Counted from the first letter of the stretch, positions 11,549-25,807 are shown. The stretch is DNA of 64,000 nucleotides from Nemertoderma westbladi (GCA_032718475.1 JAUCBJ010009152.1:1-64000), one strand, 5' to 3'. Translations and numbers: made by a program. The notes: generated by a model not told the origin, from the letters alone.

Positions 11549-14500
11549 GGTGGGATAAATATTTCTCCATTTGACGCAACACCGCCGCGGTCGCTATGAG
11601 GGAGGTGAATACCGCGGCCGCTCCTAAAGCCGCAGGCCATCGCTAACTATATAGGTTAACTTGGGATTCTGGGGGACTTTTCGATGAAGGAATTGACCAA
11701 TTTTTTTTATTTTCGCACCAGGGGAGCGGCTCGGAATTCTAAGATATTAGCAACTCTAACATTAGCAAATCTATCCCCTCGACGGACACGGCGGACAAAA
11801 AACCGTCATTTTTTCGACTTTTTTAAAAAATTTTTGAAAGGCGCTCTACAGTGGCTCGAAAAAACCCTAGGTTATTGCTTAGCCGACGCCGGGATACGAT
11901 AGAAGGGATTAATTAGTGAATTCGATTTTTTTTTCAAAAAAGATTACCACGCCTTTTTCCCGAAATTGTCCGTCAAAGTTGAAAAAACGGACAAAATGGC
12001 TTTGCGGGATCCACTCTAACTCGGCTAATATTAATCGTACGGGGACGAAAGTAACGCGGCTGGAAAGGGGAAGAGTGGTACTACCTTTGTATCGAATGGG
12101 GGTAAGATATTTATTAATATTTCGGGTGTAAAAAGGGGCCGTAACTTTGTCCGTTTTTTCCATATTTTTTACATAATTAATATTTCCAAAATTTTTAATT
12201 CGACAACGCTAGTAGGAATCTGCCAATTCTTTTTCGGAAAGCGTAGAAGACCACAGGGGCTACATTCCTATCGAATGGGGGTACAAAAAATATGTAGGCA
12301 AAGGGGTCCAAAAAGGGCCAGAAAATAATAAAAAGTTTATAACTATAACAACTTTTTTATTTTAGACTCTAGAAGGTTAAAGTACATTTTATACGGTTAA
12401 TATCGATACGGGGAATCCAAATATTCGATTGGTTTTGCCGCGCAAACGATATTAAAAAAATGAGGGCCCAAATTAAAATTTCACGCTTCAAACTCGCTTC
12501 GCGGGAACTCGTCTAGCTCGAAAAATACATAAGGTCTGGGAGACTTATTTAAACAGTCTTATAGAGCGTCAAATTATCTATCTTTCAACGGTAGTTACAA
12601 CGCCATAGCTATTATATAACTGGAGCGGCAGACGATCGTGTGAAATATACTACTTATAAAAAAGGGACGAAAAAATTTTTTTTTAATAAATCGCCATTAC
12701 ATTATAATTTAACTTTTTGCGACAAAAGTTCCTGTAAAATGTAGCAAATTAACTCCACTATCTTTTTTCTTAACATTAATAATTAAAATAACGAGTTTTA
12801 AGGGTCGAAAAATATCGTGTAATTTTGGCCCTTTTTTTTCATTTTTTTTGGGGCCAAAAGTACCCCCTCTCAAAAGATAGAAAAAAAAAATTACGGCAAA
12901 GAATATACCAATTTTATTGAATTTGGAGCACCAGAACCGAAGTTAGAGCGAATTTAGTCAAAAATTAAAAATATTTTTAAATTAAGAATGGTCAATATTG
13001 GGTTTCGAACCCACGAACTTAGGTATCGTTAACGTGATTGATAACCACTAGACTACGTGACCAAGAGAATTCGAAATTTTCGAGTGATTATTTTTAAACA
13101 TCAATAACTTCTGTTCTACAGGACCGTTTGATCTGAAACTTTTTTCATTGGATAGAGGATAGATTGTAGTGTGTGAAATAGGATACAACTTGGGAAAAGA
13201 CGCATGTGCACTTAGTGCATAATGCACTTAAAAAGTACACATTTTTTCGATATTTTAAACACTGTTATTTCCAGTTCTATTCATCGTAGAATGTTATTTT
13301 TTGGATTAAAATGTAGTTTGGAATGATTTCTAACTATAATCGTAACATTTGTTTAACTTTTTATGTCTATAAAGTGACTTAAAATGTCCATGAATATGGT
13401 CCATAATCGCAAATCCAGATTTATTAAATTGGATTTCTGACACTTTTAGCGACTGACACTTGATCATACACCATCGTAGATCGGTAGAGGATAAACATAA
13501 GTTTGTTAAATAAGAGCCACCATTACGATCTGCTAAAGTGCATTTGTACAAATAAGTGTGCAAAAGTGCAAATTTTTTAATAAGGTCAAATTATATAGTA
13601 TTGGGTTATTTTCTTTGCAGATACTTTATTTTCATATTAATATATTGTTTGGACCTTACTGAGCGCATTAGGGATAAGTGTACAAATAACCGGCCCTTAT
13701 GAGTCTTCGATTGGGTAAATTAATAAAACATAAGGTTGTATAGTATAATATTCTAAAAACCAGTGTGATATTAAATGCACTTTAAATAATAAATAGAAAT
13801 CAAATAACAATTGGACCACACAATTAAAAACTCGCACAATTTTGTACTTATTATATCGCTTCAAATTAATTCAACAGTGGATATTTGGGGGAAGGGGGAA
13901 GTTACAGTGTGCATTCGGGGGAAGTTTGGTGAACTGCATTTATGCAGTGAATCCAAACTTCCCCCTTTGAGATATCATATACTTAAGACATGCTAGGGTG
14001 ACGGGGAAATATTTGTTACTGTCACAGTTTGCTTCCATTTATCCTATCCTTTATTATTACCCCAGTCAGATAAGAGATAATAAATCAGTAAAAACTAAAC
14101 TAAACTGTCTTTCATGCAAACAAATTTCTAACTAAAGACGGGTGAATGACCATGACCATGGAAATAATTTTAAATATAATTGTATATCAACTATTTGGGG
14201 AGGCTTCCAAGTTAAACCCGAAAACAATTATTTTGTTACATAGTAAATAACGTTGTATGTTCTTCTTCCTCTCATAATAAAATATAAATGAAATATCTCA
14301 GATCGCTATGCCCTGTAACATTTCACAACCAAAATATTTAAGTGTGAAAAGTGTAGGCCTACCACACTCCGCCCAAACAACCGCAAACGCATAGCCAACA
14401 AATTTAACAAAAGGTTACATACATGTTGGGTTCATGACGAGATGAGTGAAAATTGATCGCGTAATATAAAGTAAAAAATTAAGAGACGGGCTGGCTCTCC

Positions 14501-14562
14501 TCCACTTTCTTACCCAATGGATATGTTGTTGTAATAATCTAATTTTGGAGCGGCTTTCTCTC
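11549..14562. repeat. 3-kb tandem unit, copy B
   Basis: This complete 3014-bp unit is joined head to tail to copy A (ctctc then ggtggg). Its first 1.7 kb is almost identical to that of copy C, and it is nearly identical throughout to copy F, 11245 bp away. The two small overlapping opposite-strand frames near 11909-12163 recur only because the DNA recurs; no domain is recognisable. Confidence 0.93.
12990..13062 (-). pseudogene. tRNA-like sequence in copy B
   Basis: Minus strand. The T arm here is better than in copy A, with GTGGG-TTCGAAA-CCCAA leaving only the outermost pair mismatched. The anticodon region reads CACGTTAACGAT and does not form a 5-bp stem. Confidence 0.6.
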
Positions 14563-17318
14563 GGTGGGATAAATATTTCTCCATTTGACGCAACACCGCC
14601 GCGGTCGCTATGAGGGAGGTGAATACCGCGGCCGCTCCTAAAGCCGCAGGCCATCGCTAACTATATAGGTTAACTTGGGATTCTGGGGGACTTTTCGATG
14701 AAGGAATTGACCAATTTTTTTTATTTTCGCACCAGGGGAGCGGCTCGGAATTCTAAGATATTAGCAACTCTAACATTAGCAAATCTATCCCCTCGACGGA
14801 CACGGCGGACAAAAAACCGTCATTTTTTCGACTTTTTTAAAAATTTTTTGAAAGGCGCTCTACAGTGGCTCGAAAAAACCCTAGGTTATTGCTTAGCCGA
14901 CGCCGGGATACGATAGAAGGGATTAATTAGTGAATTCGATTTTTTTTTCAAAAAAGATTACCACGCCTTTTTCCCGAAATTGTCCGTCAAAGTTGAAAAA
15001 ACGGACAAAATGGCTTTGCGGGATCCACTCTAACTCGGCTAATATTAATCGTACGGGGACGAAAGTAACGCGGCTGGAAAGGGGAAGAGTGGTACTACCT
15101 TTGTATCGAATGGGGGTAAGATATTTATTAATATTTCGGGTGTAAAAAGGGGCCGTAACTTTGTCCGTTTTTTCCATATTTTTTACATAATTAATATTTC
15201 CAAAATTTTTAATTCGACAACGCTAGTAGGAATCTGCCAATTCTTTTTCGGAAAGCGTAGAAGACCACAGGGGCTACATTCCTATCGAATGGGGGTACAA
15301 AAAATATGTAGGCAAAGGGGTCCAAAAAGGGCCAGAAAATAATAAAAAGTTTATAACTATAACAACTTTTTTATTTTAGACTCTAGAAGGTTAAAGTACA
15401 TTTTATACGGTTAATATCGATACGGGGAATCCAAATATTCGATTGGTTTTGCCGCGCAAACGATATTAAAAAAATGAGGGCCCAAATTAAAATTTCACGC
15501 TTCAAACTCGCTTCGCGGGAACTCGTCTAGCTCGAAAAATACATAAGGTCTGGGAGACTTATTTAAACAGTCTTATAGAGCGTCAAATTATCTATCTTTC
15601 AACGGTAGTTACAACGCCATAGCTATTATATAACTGGAGCGGCAGACGATCGTGTGAAATATACTACTTATAAAAAAGGGACGAAAAAATTTTTTTTTAA
15701 TAAATCGCCATTACATTATAATTTAACTTTTTGCGACAAAAGTTCCTGTAAAATGTAGCAAATTAACTCCACTATCTTTTTTCTTAACATTAATAATTAA
15801 AATAACGAGTTTTAAGGGTCGAAAAATATCGTGTAATTTTGGCCCTTTTTTTTCATTTTTTTTGGGGCCAAAAGTACCCCCTCTCAAAAGATAGAAAAAA
15901 AAAATTACGGCAAAGAATATACCAATTTTATTGAATTTGGAGCACCAGAACCGAAGTTAGAGCGAATTTAGTCAAAAATTAAAAATATTTTTAAATTAAG
16001 AATGGTCAATATTGGGTTTCGAACCCACGAACTTAGGTATCGTTAACGTGATTGATAACCACTAGACTACGTGACCAAGAGAATTCGAAATTTTCGAGTG
16101 ATTATTTTTAAACATCAATAACTTCTGTTCTACAGGACCGTTTGATCTGAAACTTTTTTCATTGGATAGAGGATAGATTGTAGTGTGTGAAATAGGATAC
16201 AACTTGGGAAAAGACGCATGTGCACTTAGTGCATAATGCACTTAAAAAGTACACATTTTTTCGATATTTTAAACACTGTTATTTCCAGTTCTATTCATCG
16301 TAGAATGTTATTTTTTGGATTAAAATGTAGTTTGGAGTGATTTCTAACTATAATCTTAACATTTGTATATCTTTTTATATCTATAAAGTGACTTAAAATG
16401 TCCATGAATATGGTCCAAAATCGCAAATGTCGCGATTTATTAAATTGGATTTTTTACACTTTTAGTGACTGACACTTGATCATACACCATCGTAGATCGG
16501 TAGAGGATAAACATAAGTTTGTTAAATAAGAACCACCATTACGATCTGCTAAAGTGCACTTGTACAAATAAATGTGCAAAAGTGCAAATTTTTTAATAAG
16601 GTCAAATTATATAGCATTGGGTTCTTTTCTTTGCAGATACTTTATTTTCATATTAATATGTTGTTTGGCTCATACTGAGCGCATTAGGTATATGCGTACA
16701 AATAACCGGCCCTTATTAAGGCTTCGATTGGGTTAATAAATAAAACATAAGGTTGTAATATTCTAAAAAACCAGTGTGATATTAAATGCACTTTAAACAA
16801 TAAATAGAGATCAATTAACAAATGGACCACACAATAAAAAACTCGCACAATTTTGTACTTATTATATCGCTTCAAATTAATTCAACAGTGGATATTTGTG
16901 GGAAGGGGGAAGTTACAGTGTGCATTCGGGGGAAGTTTGGTGAACTGCATTTATGCAGTGAATCCAAACTTCCCCCTTTGAGATATCATATACTTAAGAC
17001 ATGCTAGGGTGACGGGGAAATATTTGTTACTGTCACACTTTGCTTCCATTTATCCTATCCTTTATTATTACCCCAGTCAGATAAGAGATAATAATCAGTA
17101 AAAACCAAACTAAACTGTCTTTCATGCAAACAAATTTCTAACTAAAGACGGGTGAATGACCATGACCATGGAAATAATTTTAAATATAATCGTATATCAA
17201 CTATTTGGGGAGGCTTCCAAACCCAAAAACAATTATTTCGTTACATATAATATAGTAAATAACGTTGTATGTTCTTCTTCCTCTCATAATAAAATGTATA
17301 TGAAATATCTCTGATCGC
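14563..17318. repeat. 3-kb tandem unit, copy C, cut by the assembly gap
   Basis: The copy follows B head to tail and is almost identical to it up to about 16330. It then switches to a diverged 3' half (gcaaatgtcgcgattt, ggcccttattaagg) of the type also seen in copy G. It stops at the run of Ns after ctctgatcgc. In copy G the matching sequence continues for about 260 bases before satellite resumes. Confidence 0.92.
16004..16076 (-). pseudogene. tRNA-like sequence in copy C
   Basis: Minus strand. It is identical in all visible features to the copy B version, 3014 bp away, with the A-box-like and B-box-like segments intact. Confidence 0.6.
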
Positions 17319-17418
17319 NNNNNNNNNNNNNNNNNNNNNNNNNNNNNNNNNNNNNNNNNNNNNNNNNNNNNNNNNNNNNNNNNNNNNNNNNNNNNNNNNN
17401 NNNNNNNNNNNNNNNNNN
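17319..17418. other. assembly gap of 100 Ns
   Basis: Exactly 100 Ns, the conventional length for a gap of unknown size. Flanking sequence is copy C (terminal type) on the left and the middle of another unit on the right, so the gap hides at least the end of one unit and the start of another, and possibly satellite between them. The true number of units in this block is unknown. Confidence 0.97.
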
Positions 17419-19131
17419 CTTCTCAAAAGATTAAGAAAAAAATTACGGCAAAGAATATACCAATTTTATTGAATTTGGACCACCAGAACCGAAGTTAGAG
17501 CGATTTTAGTGAAAAAATAAAAATAATTTTTTTTGCAAAAAAATTAAGAATGGTCAGGTCAATATTGGGTTTCGAACCCACGAACTTAGGTTTCATTAAC
17601 GTGATTGATAACCACTAGACTATGTGACCAATAGAAATTGAAATTTTCGAGTGACTATTTTTAAACATAAATAACTTCGGTTCTAGAGGGCCGTTTAATC
17701 TGAAACTTTTTTCATTGGATAGAGAATAGATTGTAGTGTGTGAAATAGGATACAACTTGGGAAAAGACGCATGTGCACTTAGTGCAAAATGCACTTAAAT
17801 AGTGAACATTTTTTCGATATTTCAAACCCTATTATTTCCAGTTCTATTCATCGTAGAATGTTATTTTTTGGATTAAAATGTAGTTTGGAATGATTTCTAA
17901 CTATAATCGTAACATTTGTTTAACTTTTTATGTCTATAAAGTGACTTAAAATGTCCATGAATATGGTCCAAAATCGCAAATCCAGATTTATTAAATTGGA
18001 TTTTTGACACTTTTAGCGACTGACACTTGATCATACACCATCGTAGATCGGTAGAGGATAAACATAAGTTTGTTAAATAAGAGCCACCATTACGATCTGC
18101 TAAAGTGCATTTGTACAAATAAGTGTGCAAAAGTGCAAATTTTTTAATAAGGTCAAATTATATAGTATTGGGTTATTTTCTTTGCAGATACTTTATTTTC
18201 ATATTAATATGTTGTTTGAACCTTACTGAGCGCATTAGGGGATATGCGTACAAATAACCGGCCCTTATGAGGCTTCGATTGGGTAAATTAATAAAACATA
18301 AGGTTGTATAGTATAATATTCTAAAAACCAGTGTGATATTAAATGCACTTTAAATAATAAATAGAAATCAAATAACAATTGGACCACACAATTAAAAACT
18401 CGCACAATTTTGTACTTATTATATCGCTTCAAATTAGTTCAACAGTGGATATTTGTGGGAAGGGGGAAGTTACAGTGTGCATTCGGGGGAAGTTTGGTGA
18501 ACTGCATTTATGCAGTGAATCCAAACTTCCCCCTTTGATATATCATATACTTAAGACATGCTAGGGTGACGGGGAAATATTTGTTACTGTCACACTTTGC
18601 TTCCATTTATCCTATCCTTTATTATTACCCCAGTCAGATAAGAGATAATAAATCAGTAAAAACTAAACTAAACTGTCTTTCATGCAAACAAATTTCTAAC
18701 TAAAGACGGGTGAATGACCATGACCATGGAAATAATTTTAAATATAATTGTATATCAACTATTTGGGGAGGCTTCCAAGTTAAACCCGAAAACAATTATT
18801 TTGTTACATTAGTAAATAACGTTGTATGTTCTTCTTCCTCTCATAATAAAATATAAATGAAATATCTCAGATCGCTATGCCCTGTAACATTTCACAACCA
18901 AAATATTTAAGTGTGAAAAGTGTAGGCCTACCACACTCCGCCCAAACAACCTCAAACGCATAGCCAACAAATTTAACAAAAGGTTACATACATGTTGGGT
19001 TCATGACGAGATGAGTGAAAATTGATCGCGTAATATAAAGTAAAAAATTAAGAGACGGGCTGGCTCACGTCCACTTTCTTACCCAATGGATATGTTGTTG
19101 TAATAATCTAATATTGGGGCGGCTTTCTCTC
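17419..19131. repeat. 3-kb tandem unit, copy D (3' part only)
   Basis: The copy resumes after the gap at a point equivalent to about 9838 in copy A and is A-like for the rest of its length. It ends atattggggcggctttctctc and passes directly into satellite (gttctaacttctg). This terminal variant (tattggggcgg in place of the internal ttttggagcgg) is shared with copy G, the other copy that borders satellite on the right. Confidence 0.92.
17557..17629 (-). pseudogene. tRNA-like sequence in copy D
   Basis: Minus strand. A-like in sequence (TTAATGAAACC in the anticodon/variable region), but with the better T arm (GTGGG...CCCAA) of copies B and C. Confidence 0.6.
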
Positions 19132-19771
19132 GTTCTAACTTCTGATTGATGGACTCCATATAGGAGTACTGGTTCTAACTGCTGTATGATGGACTCCATA
19201 TAGGAGTACTGGTTCTAACTGATGTATGATGGACTCCATATAGGAGTACTGGTTCTAACTGATGTATGATGGACTCCACATAGGAGTACTGGTTCTAACT
19301 TTTGTATGATGGACTCCATATAGGAGTACTGATTCTAACTGCTGTATGATGGACTCCATATAGGAGTACTGGTTCTAACTTCTGATTGATGGACTCCATA
19401 AAGGAGTACTAGTTCTAACTTCTGATTGATGGACTCCATATAGGAGTACTGGTTCTAACTGCTGTATGATGGACTCCATATAGGAGTACTGGTTCTAACT
19501 TCTCATTGATGGACTCCATATAGGAGTACTGGTTCTAACTTCCCATTGATGGACTCCATATAGGAGTACTGGTTCTAACTTCTGATTGATGGAATCCATA
19601 TACGAGTACTGGTTCTAACTGATGTATGATAGACTCCACATAGGAGTACTGGTTCTAACTTTTGTATGATGGACTCCATATAGGAGTACTGATTCTAACT
19701 GCTGTATGATGGACTCCATATAGGAGTACTGGTTCTAACTTCTGATTGATGGACTCCATAAAAGAGTACTA
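19132..19771. repeat. satellite array 2, 40-bp monomer
   Basis: About 16 monomers of the same 40-bp satellite separate two blocks of 3-kb units. The array starts at gttctaac and ends at agagtacta, so it begins and ends at the same monomer position at which units join satellite elsewhere. It includes cataaaggagtactagttctaac variants and an imperfect internal duplication (gatgtatgatggactccacat at two places). Confidence 0.97.
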
Positions 19772-22700
19772 GGTGGGATAAATATTTCTCCATTTGACGC
19801 AACACCGCCGCGGCCGCTATGAGGGAGGTGAATACCGCGGCCGCTCCTAAAGCCGCAGGCCATCGCTAACTATATAGGTTAACTTGGGATTCTGGGGGAC
19901 TTTTCGATGAAGGAATTGACCAAATTTTTTTATTTTCTCACCAGGGGAGCGGCTCGGAATTCTAAGATATTAGCAAGTCTAACATTATTAAATCTAACCC
20001 TTCGACGGACACGGCGGACAAAAAACCGTCATTTTTTCAACAATTTTAAAATTTTTTTGAAAGGCGCTCTACAGTGGCTCGAAAAAACCCTAGGTTATTG
20101 CTTAGCCGACGCCGGGATACGATAGAAGGGATTAATTAGTGAATTCGTTTTTTTTTTCAAAAAAGATTACCACGCCTTTTTTCCGAAAATGTCCGTCAAA
20201 GTTGAAAAAACGGACAAAATGACTTTGCGGGATCCGCTATAACTCGGCTAATATTAATCGTACGGGGACGAAAGTAACGCGGTTGGAAAGAGGAAGAGTG
20301 GTACTACCTTCGTATCGAATGGGGGTAAGATATTTATTAAAATTTCGGGTGGAAAAAGGGGCTGTAAATTTGTACGTTTTTGTCCGTCTTTTTTGGAAAA
20401 CTTATTTCCGAAATGTTTAATTCGACAACGCGGGTAGGAATCCACTAATTATTTTATAAAACTCGTAGAAGACCATTGGGGCTACGTTCCTATCGAACGG
20501 GGGTACAAAAAATATGTCGGCAATAGGGGCCAAAAAGGGCCAGAATTTGTAAAGTAGTTTTTATCGAATAATTTTTTATTTTTAACTTTAGTTGGTTAAG
20601 GTACATTCTATACAGTCAATATCCATACGGGGAATTCAAATATGCTATCGGTTTTGCTCTAAGGATGATATTAAAAAAATGAGGGCCAAAATTATAATTT
20701 CGCGCTTCAAACTTGCTTCACGGGAAATCGTCTAGCTCGAAAACTACTTAACTTACGGGAGATTTGTTTACACAGACTTATAGTGCGTTAAATTATCTAT
20801 CTAACAGCGTTAATCACAGCGCCGGAGGTATTATAAAACTGGAGCGGCAGGCGATCGTGTGAAATATAATATTTATAAAAAGGGACGAAAAATTTTTTTT
20901 TTAACAAATCGCTATTCCATTATAATTAAGCGTATTGCGCCAAAAGTACCTGTAAAAAGTATCAAATTAACTCCGCTATCTTTTATCTTAACATATATAA
21001 TTAAAATTACGAATTTTAAGGGTCGAAAAATATCGCGTTATTTTGGCCCTTTTTTTAATTTTTTTGGGGCCAAAAATAACCCCTTCTCAAAAGATTAAGA
21101 AAAAAATTACGGCAAAGAATATACCAATTTTATTGAATTTGGACCACCAGAACCGAAATTAGAGCGATTTTAGTGAAAAAATAAAAATAATTTTTTTTGC
21201 AAAAAAATTAAGAATGGTCAGGTCAATATTGGATTTCGAACCCGCGAACTTAGGTTTCATTAACGTGATTGATAACCACTAGACTATGTGACCAAGAGAA
21301 TTTGAAATTTTCGAGTGACTATTTTTAAACATAAATAACTTCGGTTCTACAGGGCCGTTTAATCTGAAACTTTTTTCATTGGATAGAGGATAGATTGTAG
21401 TGTGTGAAATAGGATAAAACTTGGGAAAAGACTTATGTGCACTTAGTGCAAAATGCATTTAAATAGTGAACATTTTTTCGATATTTCAAACACTATTATT
21501 TCCAGTTCTATTCATCGTAGAATGTTATTTTTTGGATTAAAATGTAGTTTGGAATGATTTCTAACTATAATCGTAACATTTGTTTAACTTTTTATGTCTA
21601 TAAAGTGACTTAAAATGTCCATGAATATGGTCCATAATCGCAAATCCAGATTTATTAAATTGGATTTCTGACACTTTTAGCGACTGACACTTGATCATAC
21701 ACCATCGTAGATCGGTAGAGGATAAACATAAGTTTGTTAAATAAGAGCCACCATTACGATCTGCTAAAGTGCATTTGTACAAATAAGTGTGCAAAAGTGC
21801 AAATTTTTTAATAAGGTCAAATTATATAGTATTGGGTTATTTTCTTTGCAGATACTTTATTTTCATATTAATATATTGTTTGGACCTTACTGAGCGCATT
21901 AGGGATAAGTGTACAAATAACCGGCCCTTATGAGTCTTCGATTGGGTAAATTAATAAAACATAAGGTTGTATAGTATAATATTCTAAAAACCAGTGTGAT
22001 ATTAAATGCACTTTAAATAATAAATAGAAATCAAATAACAATTGGACCACACAATTAAAAACTCGCACAATTTTGTACTTATTATATCGCTTCAAATTAA
22101 TTCAACAGTGGATATTTGGGGGAAGGGGGAAGTTACAGTGTGCATTCGGGGGAAGTTTGGTGAACTGCATTTATGCAGTGAATCCAAACTTCCCCCTTTG
22201 AGATATCATATACTTAAGACATGCTAGGGTGACGGGGAAATATTTGTTACTGTCACAGTTTGCTTCCATTTATCCTATCCTTTATTATTACCCCAGTCAG
22301 ATAAGAGATAATAAATCAGTAAAAACTAAACTAAACTGTCTTTCATGCAAACAAATTTCTAACTAAAGACGGGTGAATGACCATGACCATGGAAATAATT
22401 TTAAATATAATTGTATATCAACTATTTGGGGAGGCTTCCAAGTTAAACCCGAAAACAATTATTTTGTTACATAGTAAATAACGTTGTATGTTCTTCTTCC
22501 TCTCATAATAAAATATAAATGAAATATCTCAGATCGCTATGCCCTGTAACATTTCACAACCAAAATATTTAAGTGTGAAAAGTGTAGGCCTACCACACTC
22601 CGCCCAAACAACCGCAAACGCATAGCCAACAAATTTAACAAAAGGTTACATACATGTTGGGTTCATGACGAGATGAGTGAAAATTGATCGCGTAATATAA

Positions 22701-22793
22701 AGTAAAAAATTAAGAGACGGGCTGGCTCTCCTCCACTTTCTTACCCAATGGATATGTTGTTGTAATAATCTAATTTTGGAGCGGCTTTCTCTC
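19772..22793. repeat. 3-kb tandem unit, copy E (chimeric)
   Basis: A complete 3022-bp unit that starts next to satellite, like copy A, from which it is offset by 11246 bp. Up to about 21440 it carries A-type markers (ggtcaggtcaatattggattt, aaagacttatg). From about 21620 it carries B-type markers (ccataatcgcaaatcc, ggatttctgac, agggataagtg). The switch points to unequal exchange or gene conversion between neighbouring units. Confidence 0.92.
21221..21293 (-). pseudogene. tRNA-like sequence in copy E
   Basis: Minus strand. It matches the copy A version, including the weaker T arm (GCGGG with TCCAA), and lies left of the point at which copy E switches to B type. Confidence 0.6.
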
Positions 22794-25700
22794 GGTGGGA
22801 TAAATATTTCTCCATTTGACGCAACACCGCCGCGGTCGCTATGAGGGAGGTGAATACCGCGGCCGCTCCTAAAGCCGCAGGCCATCGCTAACTATATAGG
22901 TTAACTTGGGATTCTGGGGGACTTTTCGATGAAGGAATTGACCAATTTTTTTTATTTTCGCACCAGGGGAGCGGCTCGGAATTCTAAGATATTAGCAACT
23001 CTAACATTAGCAAATCTATCCCCTCGACGGACACGGCGGACAAAAAACCGTCATTTTTTCGACTTTTTTAAAAAATTTTTGAAAGGCGCTCTACAGTGGC
23101 TCGAAAAAACCCTAGGTTATTGCTTAGCCGACGCCGGGATACGATAGAAGGGATTAATTAGTGAATTCGATTTTTTTTTCAAAAAAGATTACCACGCCTT
23201 TTTCCCGAAATTGTCCGTCAAAGTTGAAAAAACGGACAAAATGGCTTTGCGGGATCCACTCTAACTCGGCTAATATTAATCGTACGGGGACGAAAGTAAC
23301 GCGGCTGGAAAGGGGAAGAGTGGTACTACCTTTGTATCGAATGGGGGTAAGATATTTATTAATATTTCGGGTGTAAAAAGGGGCCGTAACTTTGTCCGTT
23401 TTTTCCATATTTTTTACATAATTAATATTTCCAAAATTTTTAATTCGACAACGCTAGTAGGAATCTGCCAATTCTTTTTCGGAAAGCGTAGAAGACCACA
23501 GGGGCTACATTCCTATCGAATGGGGGTACAAAAAATATGTAGGCAAAGGGGTCCAAAAAGGGCCAGAAAATAATAAAAAGTTTATAACTATAACAACTTT
23601 TTTATTTTAGACTCTAGAAGGTTAAAGTACATTTTATACGGTTAATATCGATACGGGGAATCCAAATATTCGATTGGTTTTGCCGCGCAAACGATATTAA
23701 AAAAATGAGGGCCCAAATTAAAATTTCACGCTTCAAACTCGCTTCGCGGGAACTCGTCTAGCTCGAAAAATACATAAGGTCTGGGAGACTTATTTAAACA
23801 GTCTTATAGAGCGTCAAATTATCTATCTTTCAACGGTAGTTACAACGCCATAGCTATTATATAACTGGAGCGGCAGACGATCGTGTGAAATATACTACTT
23901 ATAAAAAAGGGACGAAAAAATTTTTTTTTAATAAATCGCCATTACATTATAATTTAACTTTTTGCGACAAAAGTTCCTGTAAAATGTAGCAAATTAACTC
24001 CACTATCTTTTTTCTTAACATTAATAATTAAAATAACGAGTTTTAAGGGTCGAAAAATATCGTGTAATTTTGGCCCTTTTTTTTCATTTTTTTTGGGGCC
24101 AAAAGTACCCCCTCTCAAAAGATAGAAAAAAAAAATTACGGCAAAGAATATACCAATTTTATTGAATTTGGAGCACCAGAACCGAAGTTAGAGCGAATTT
24201 AGTCAAAAATTAAAAATATTTTTAAATTAAGAATGGTCAATATTGGGTTTCGAACCCACGAACTTAGGTATCGTTAACGTGATTGATAACCACTAGACTA
24301 CGTGACCAAGAGAATTCGAAATTTTCGAGTGATTATTTTTAAACATCAATAACTTCTGTTCTACAGGACCGTTTGATCTGAAACTTTTTTCATTGGATAG
24401 AGGATAGATTGTAGTGTGTGAAATAGGATACAACTTGGGAAAAGACGCATGTGCACTTAGTGCATAATGCACTTAAAAAGTACACATTTTTTCGATATTT
24501 TAAACACTGTTATTTCCAGTTCTATTCATCGTAGAATGTTATTTTTTGGATTAAAATGTAGTTTGGAATGATTTCTAACTATAATCGTAACATTTGTTTA
24601 ACTTTTTATGTCTATAAAGTGACTTAAAATGTCCATGAATATGGTCCATAATCGCAAATCCAGATTTATTAAATTGGATTTCTGACACTTTTAGCGACTG
24701 ACACTTGATCATACACCATCGTAGATCGGTAGAGGATAAACATAAGTTTGTTAAATAAGAGCCACCATTACGATCTGCTAAAGTGCATTTGTACAAATAA
24801 GTGTGCAAAAGTGCAAATTTTTTAATAAGGTCAAATTATATAGTATTGGGTTATTTTCTTTGCAGATACTTTATTTTCATATTAATATATTGTTTGGACC
24901 TTACTGAGCGCATTAGGGATAAGTGTACAAATAACCGGCCCTTATGAGTCTTCGATTGGGTAAATTAATAAAACATAAGGTTGTATAGTATAATATTCTA
25001 AAAACCAGTGTGATATTAAATGCACTTTAAATAATAAATAGAAATCAAATAACAATTGGACCACACAATTAAAAACTCGCACAATTTTGTACTTATTATA
25101 TCGCTTCAAATTAATTCAACAGTGGATATTTGGGGGAAGGGGGAAGTTACAGTGTGCATTCGGGGGAAGTTTGGTGAACTGCATTTATGCAGTGAATCCA
25201 AACTTCCCCCTTTGAGATATCATATACTTAAGACATGCTAGGGTGACGGGGAAATATTTGTTACTGTCACAGTTTGCTTCCATTTATCCTATCCTTTATT
25301 ATTACCCCAGTCAGATAAGAGATAATAAATCAGTAAAAACTAAACTAAACTGTCTTTCATGCAAACAAATTTCTAACTAAAGACGGGTGAATGACCATGA
25401 CCATGGAAATAATTTTAAATATAATTGTATATCAACTATTTGGGGAGGCTTCCAAGTTAAACCCGAAAACAATTATTTTGTTACATAGTAAATAACGTTG
25501 TATGTTCTTCTTCCTCTCATAATAAAATATAAATGAAATATCTCAGATCGCTATGCCCTGTAACATTTCACAACCAAAATATTTAAGTGTGAAAAGTGTA
25601 GGCCTACCACACTCCGCCCAAACAACCGCAAACGCATAGCCAACAAATTTAACAAAAGGTTACATACATGTTGGGTTCATGACGAGATGAGTGAAAATTG

Positions 25701-25807
25701 ATCGCGTAATATAAAGTAAAAAATTAAGAGACGGGCTGGCTCTCCTCCACTTTCTTACCCAATGGATATGTTGTTGTAATAATCTAATTTTGGAGCGGCT
25801 TTCTCTC
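22794..25807. repeat. 3-kb tandem unit, copy F
   Basis: A complete 3014-bp unit, virtually the same as copy B at an offset of 11245 bp, including the ggtcgctatgaggg head variant and the ctaattttggagcgg end. Confidence 0.93.
24235..24307 (-). pseudogene. tRNA-like sequence in copy F
   Basis: Minus strand, same form as copy B. The flanking 12-base words aaccgaagttag (left) and a related aacttctgttct (right) form a loose inverted repeat around the tRNA-like core. Confidence 0.6.

Noticed and set aside
11684-11902. 72-residue plus-strand frame (MKELTNFFYF...) recurring in several 3-kb units
   Set aside because: It is broken in copy A, has no recognisable domain, and its recurrence follows from DNA duplication alone.
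11909-12163. Overlapping opposite-strand frames of 84 and 71 residues in the same unit region
   Set aside because: Mutually overlapping, low-complexity, and not present in the diverged copies in the same form.
12990-13062. A functional tRNA gene
   Set aside because: D and anticodon stems do not pair, and no standard anticodon loop with T33 and a purine at 37 can be placed.
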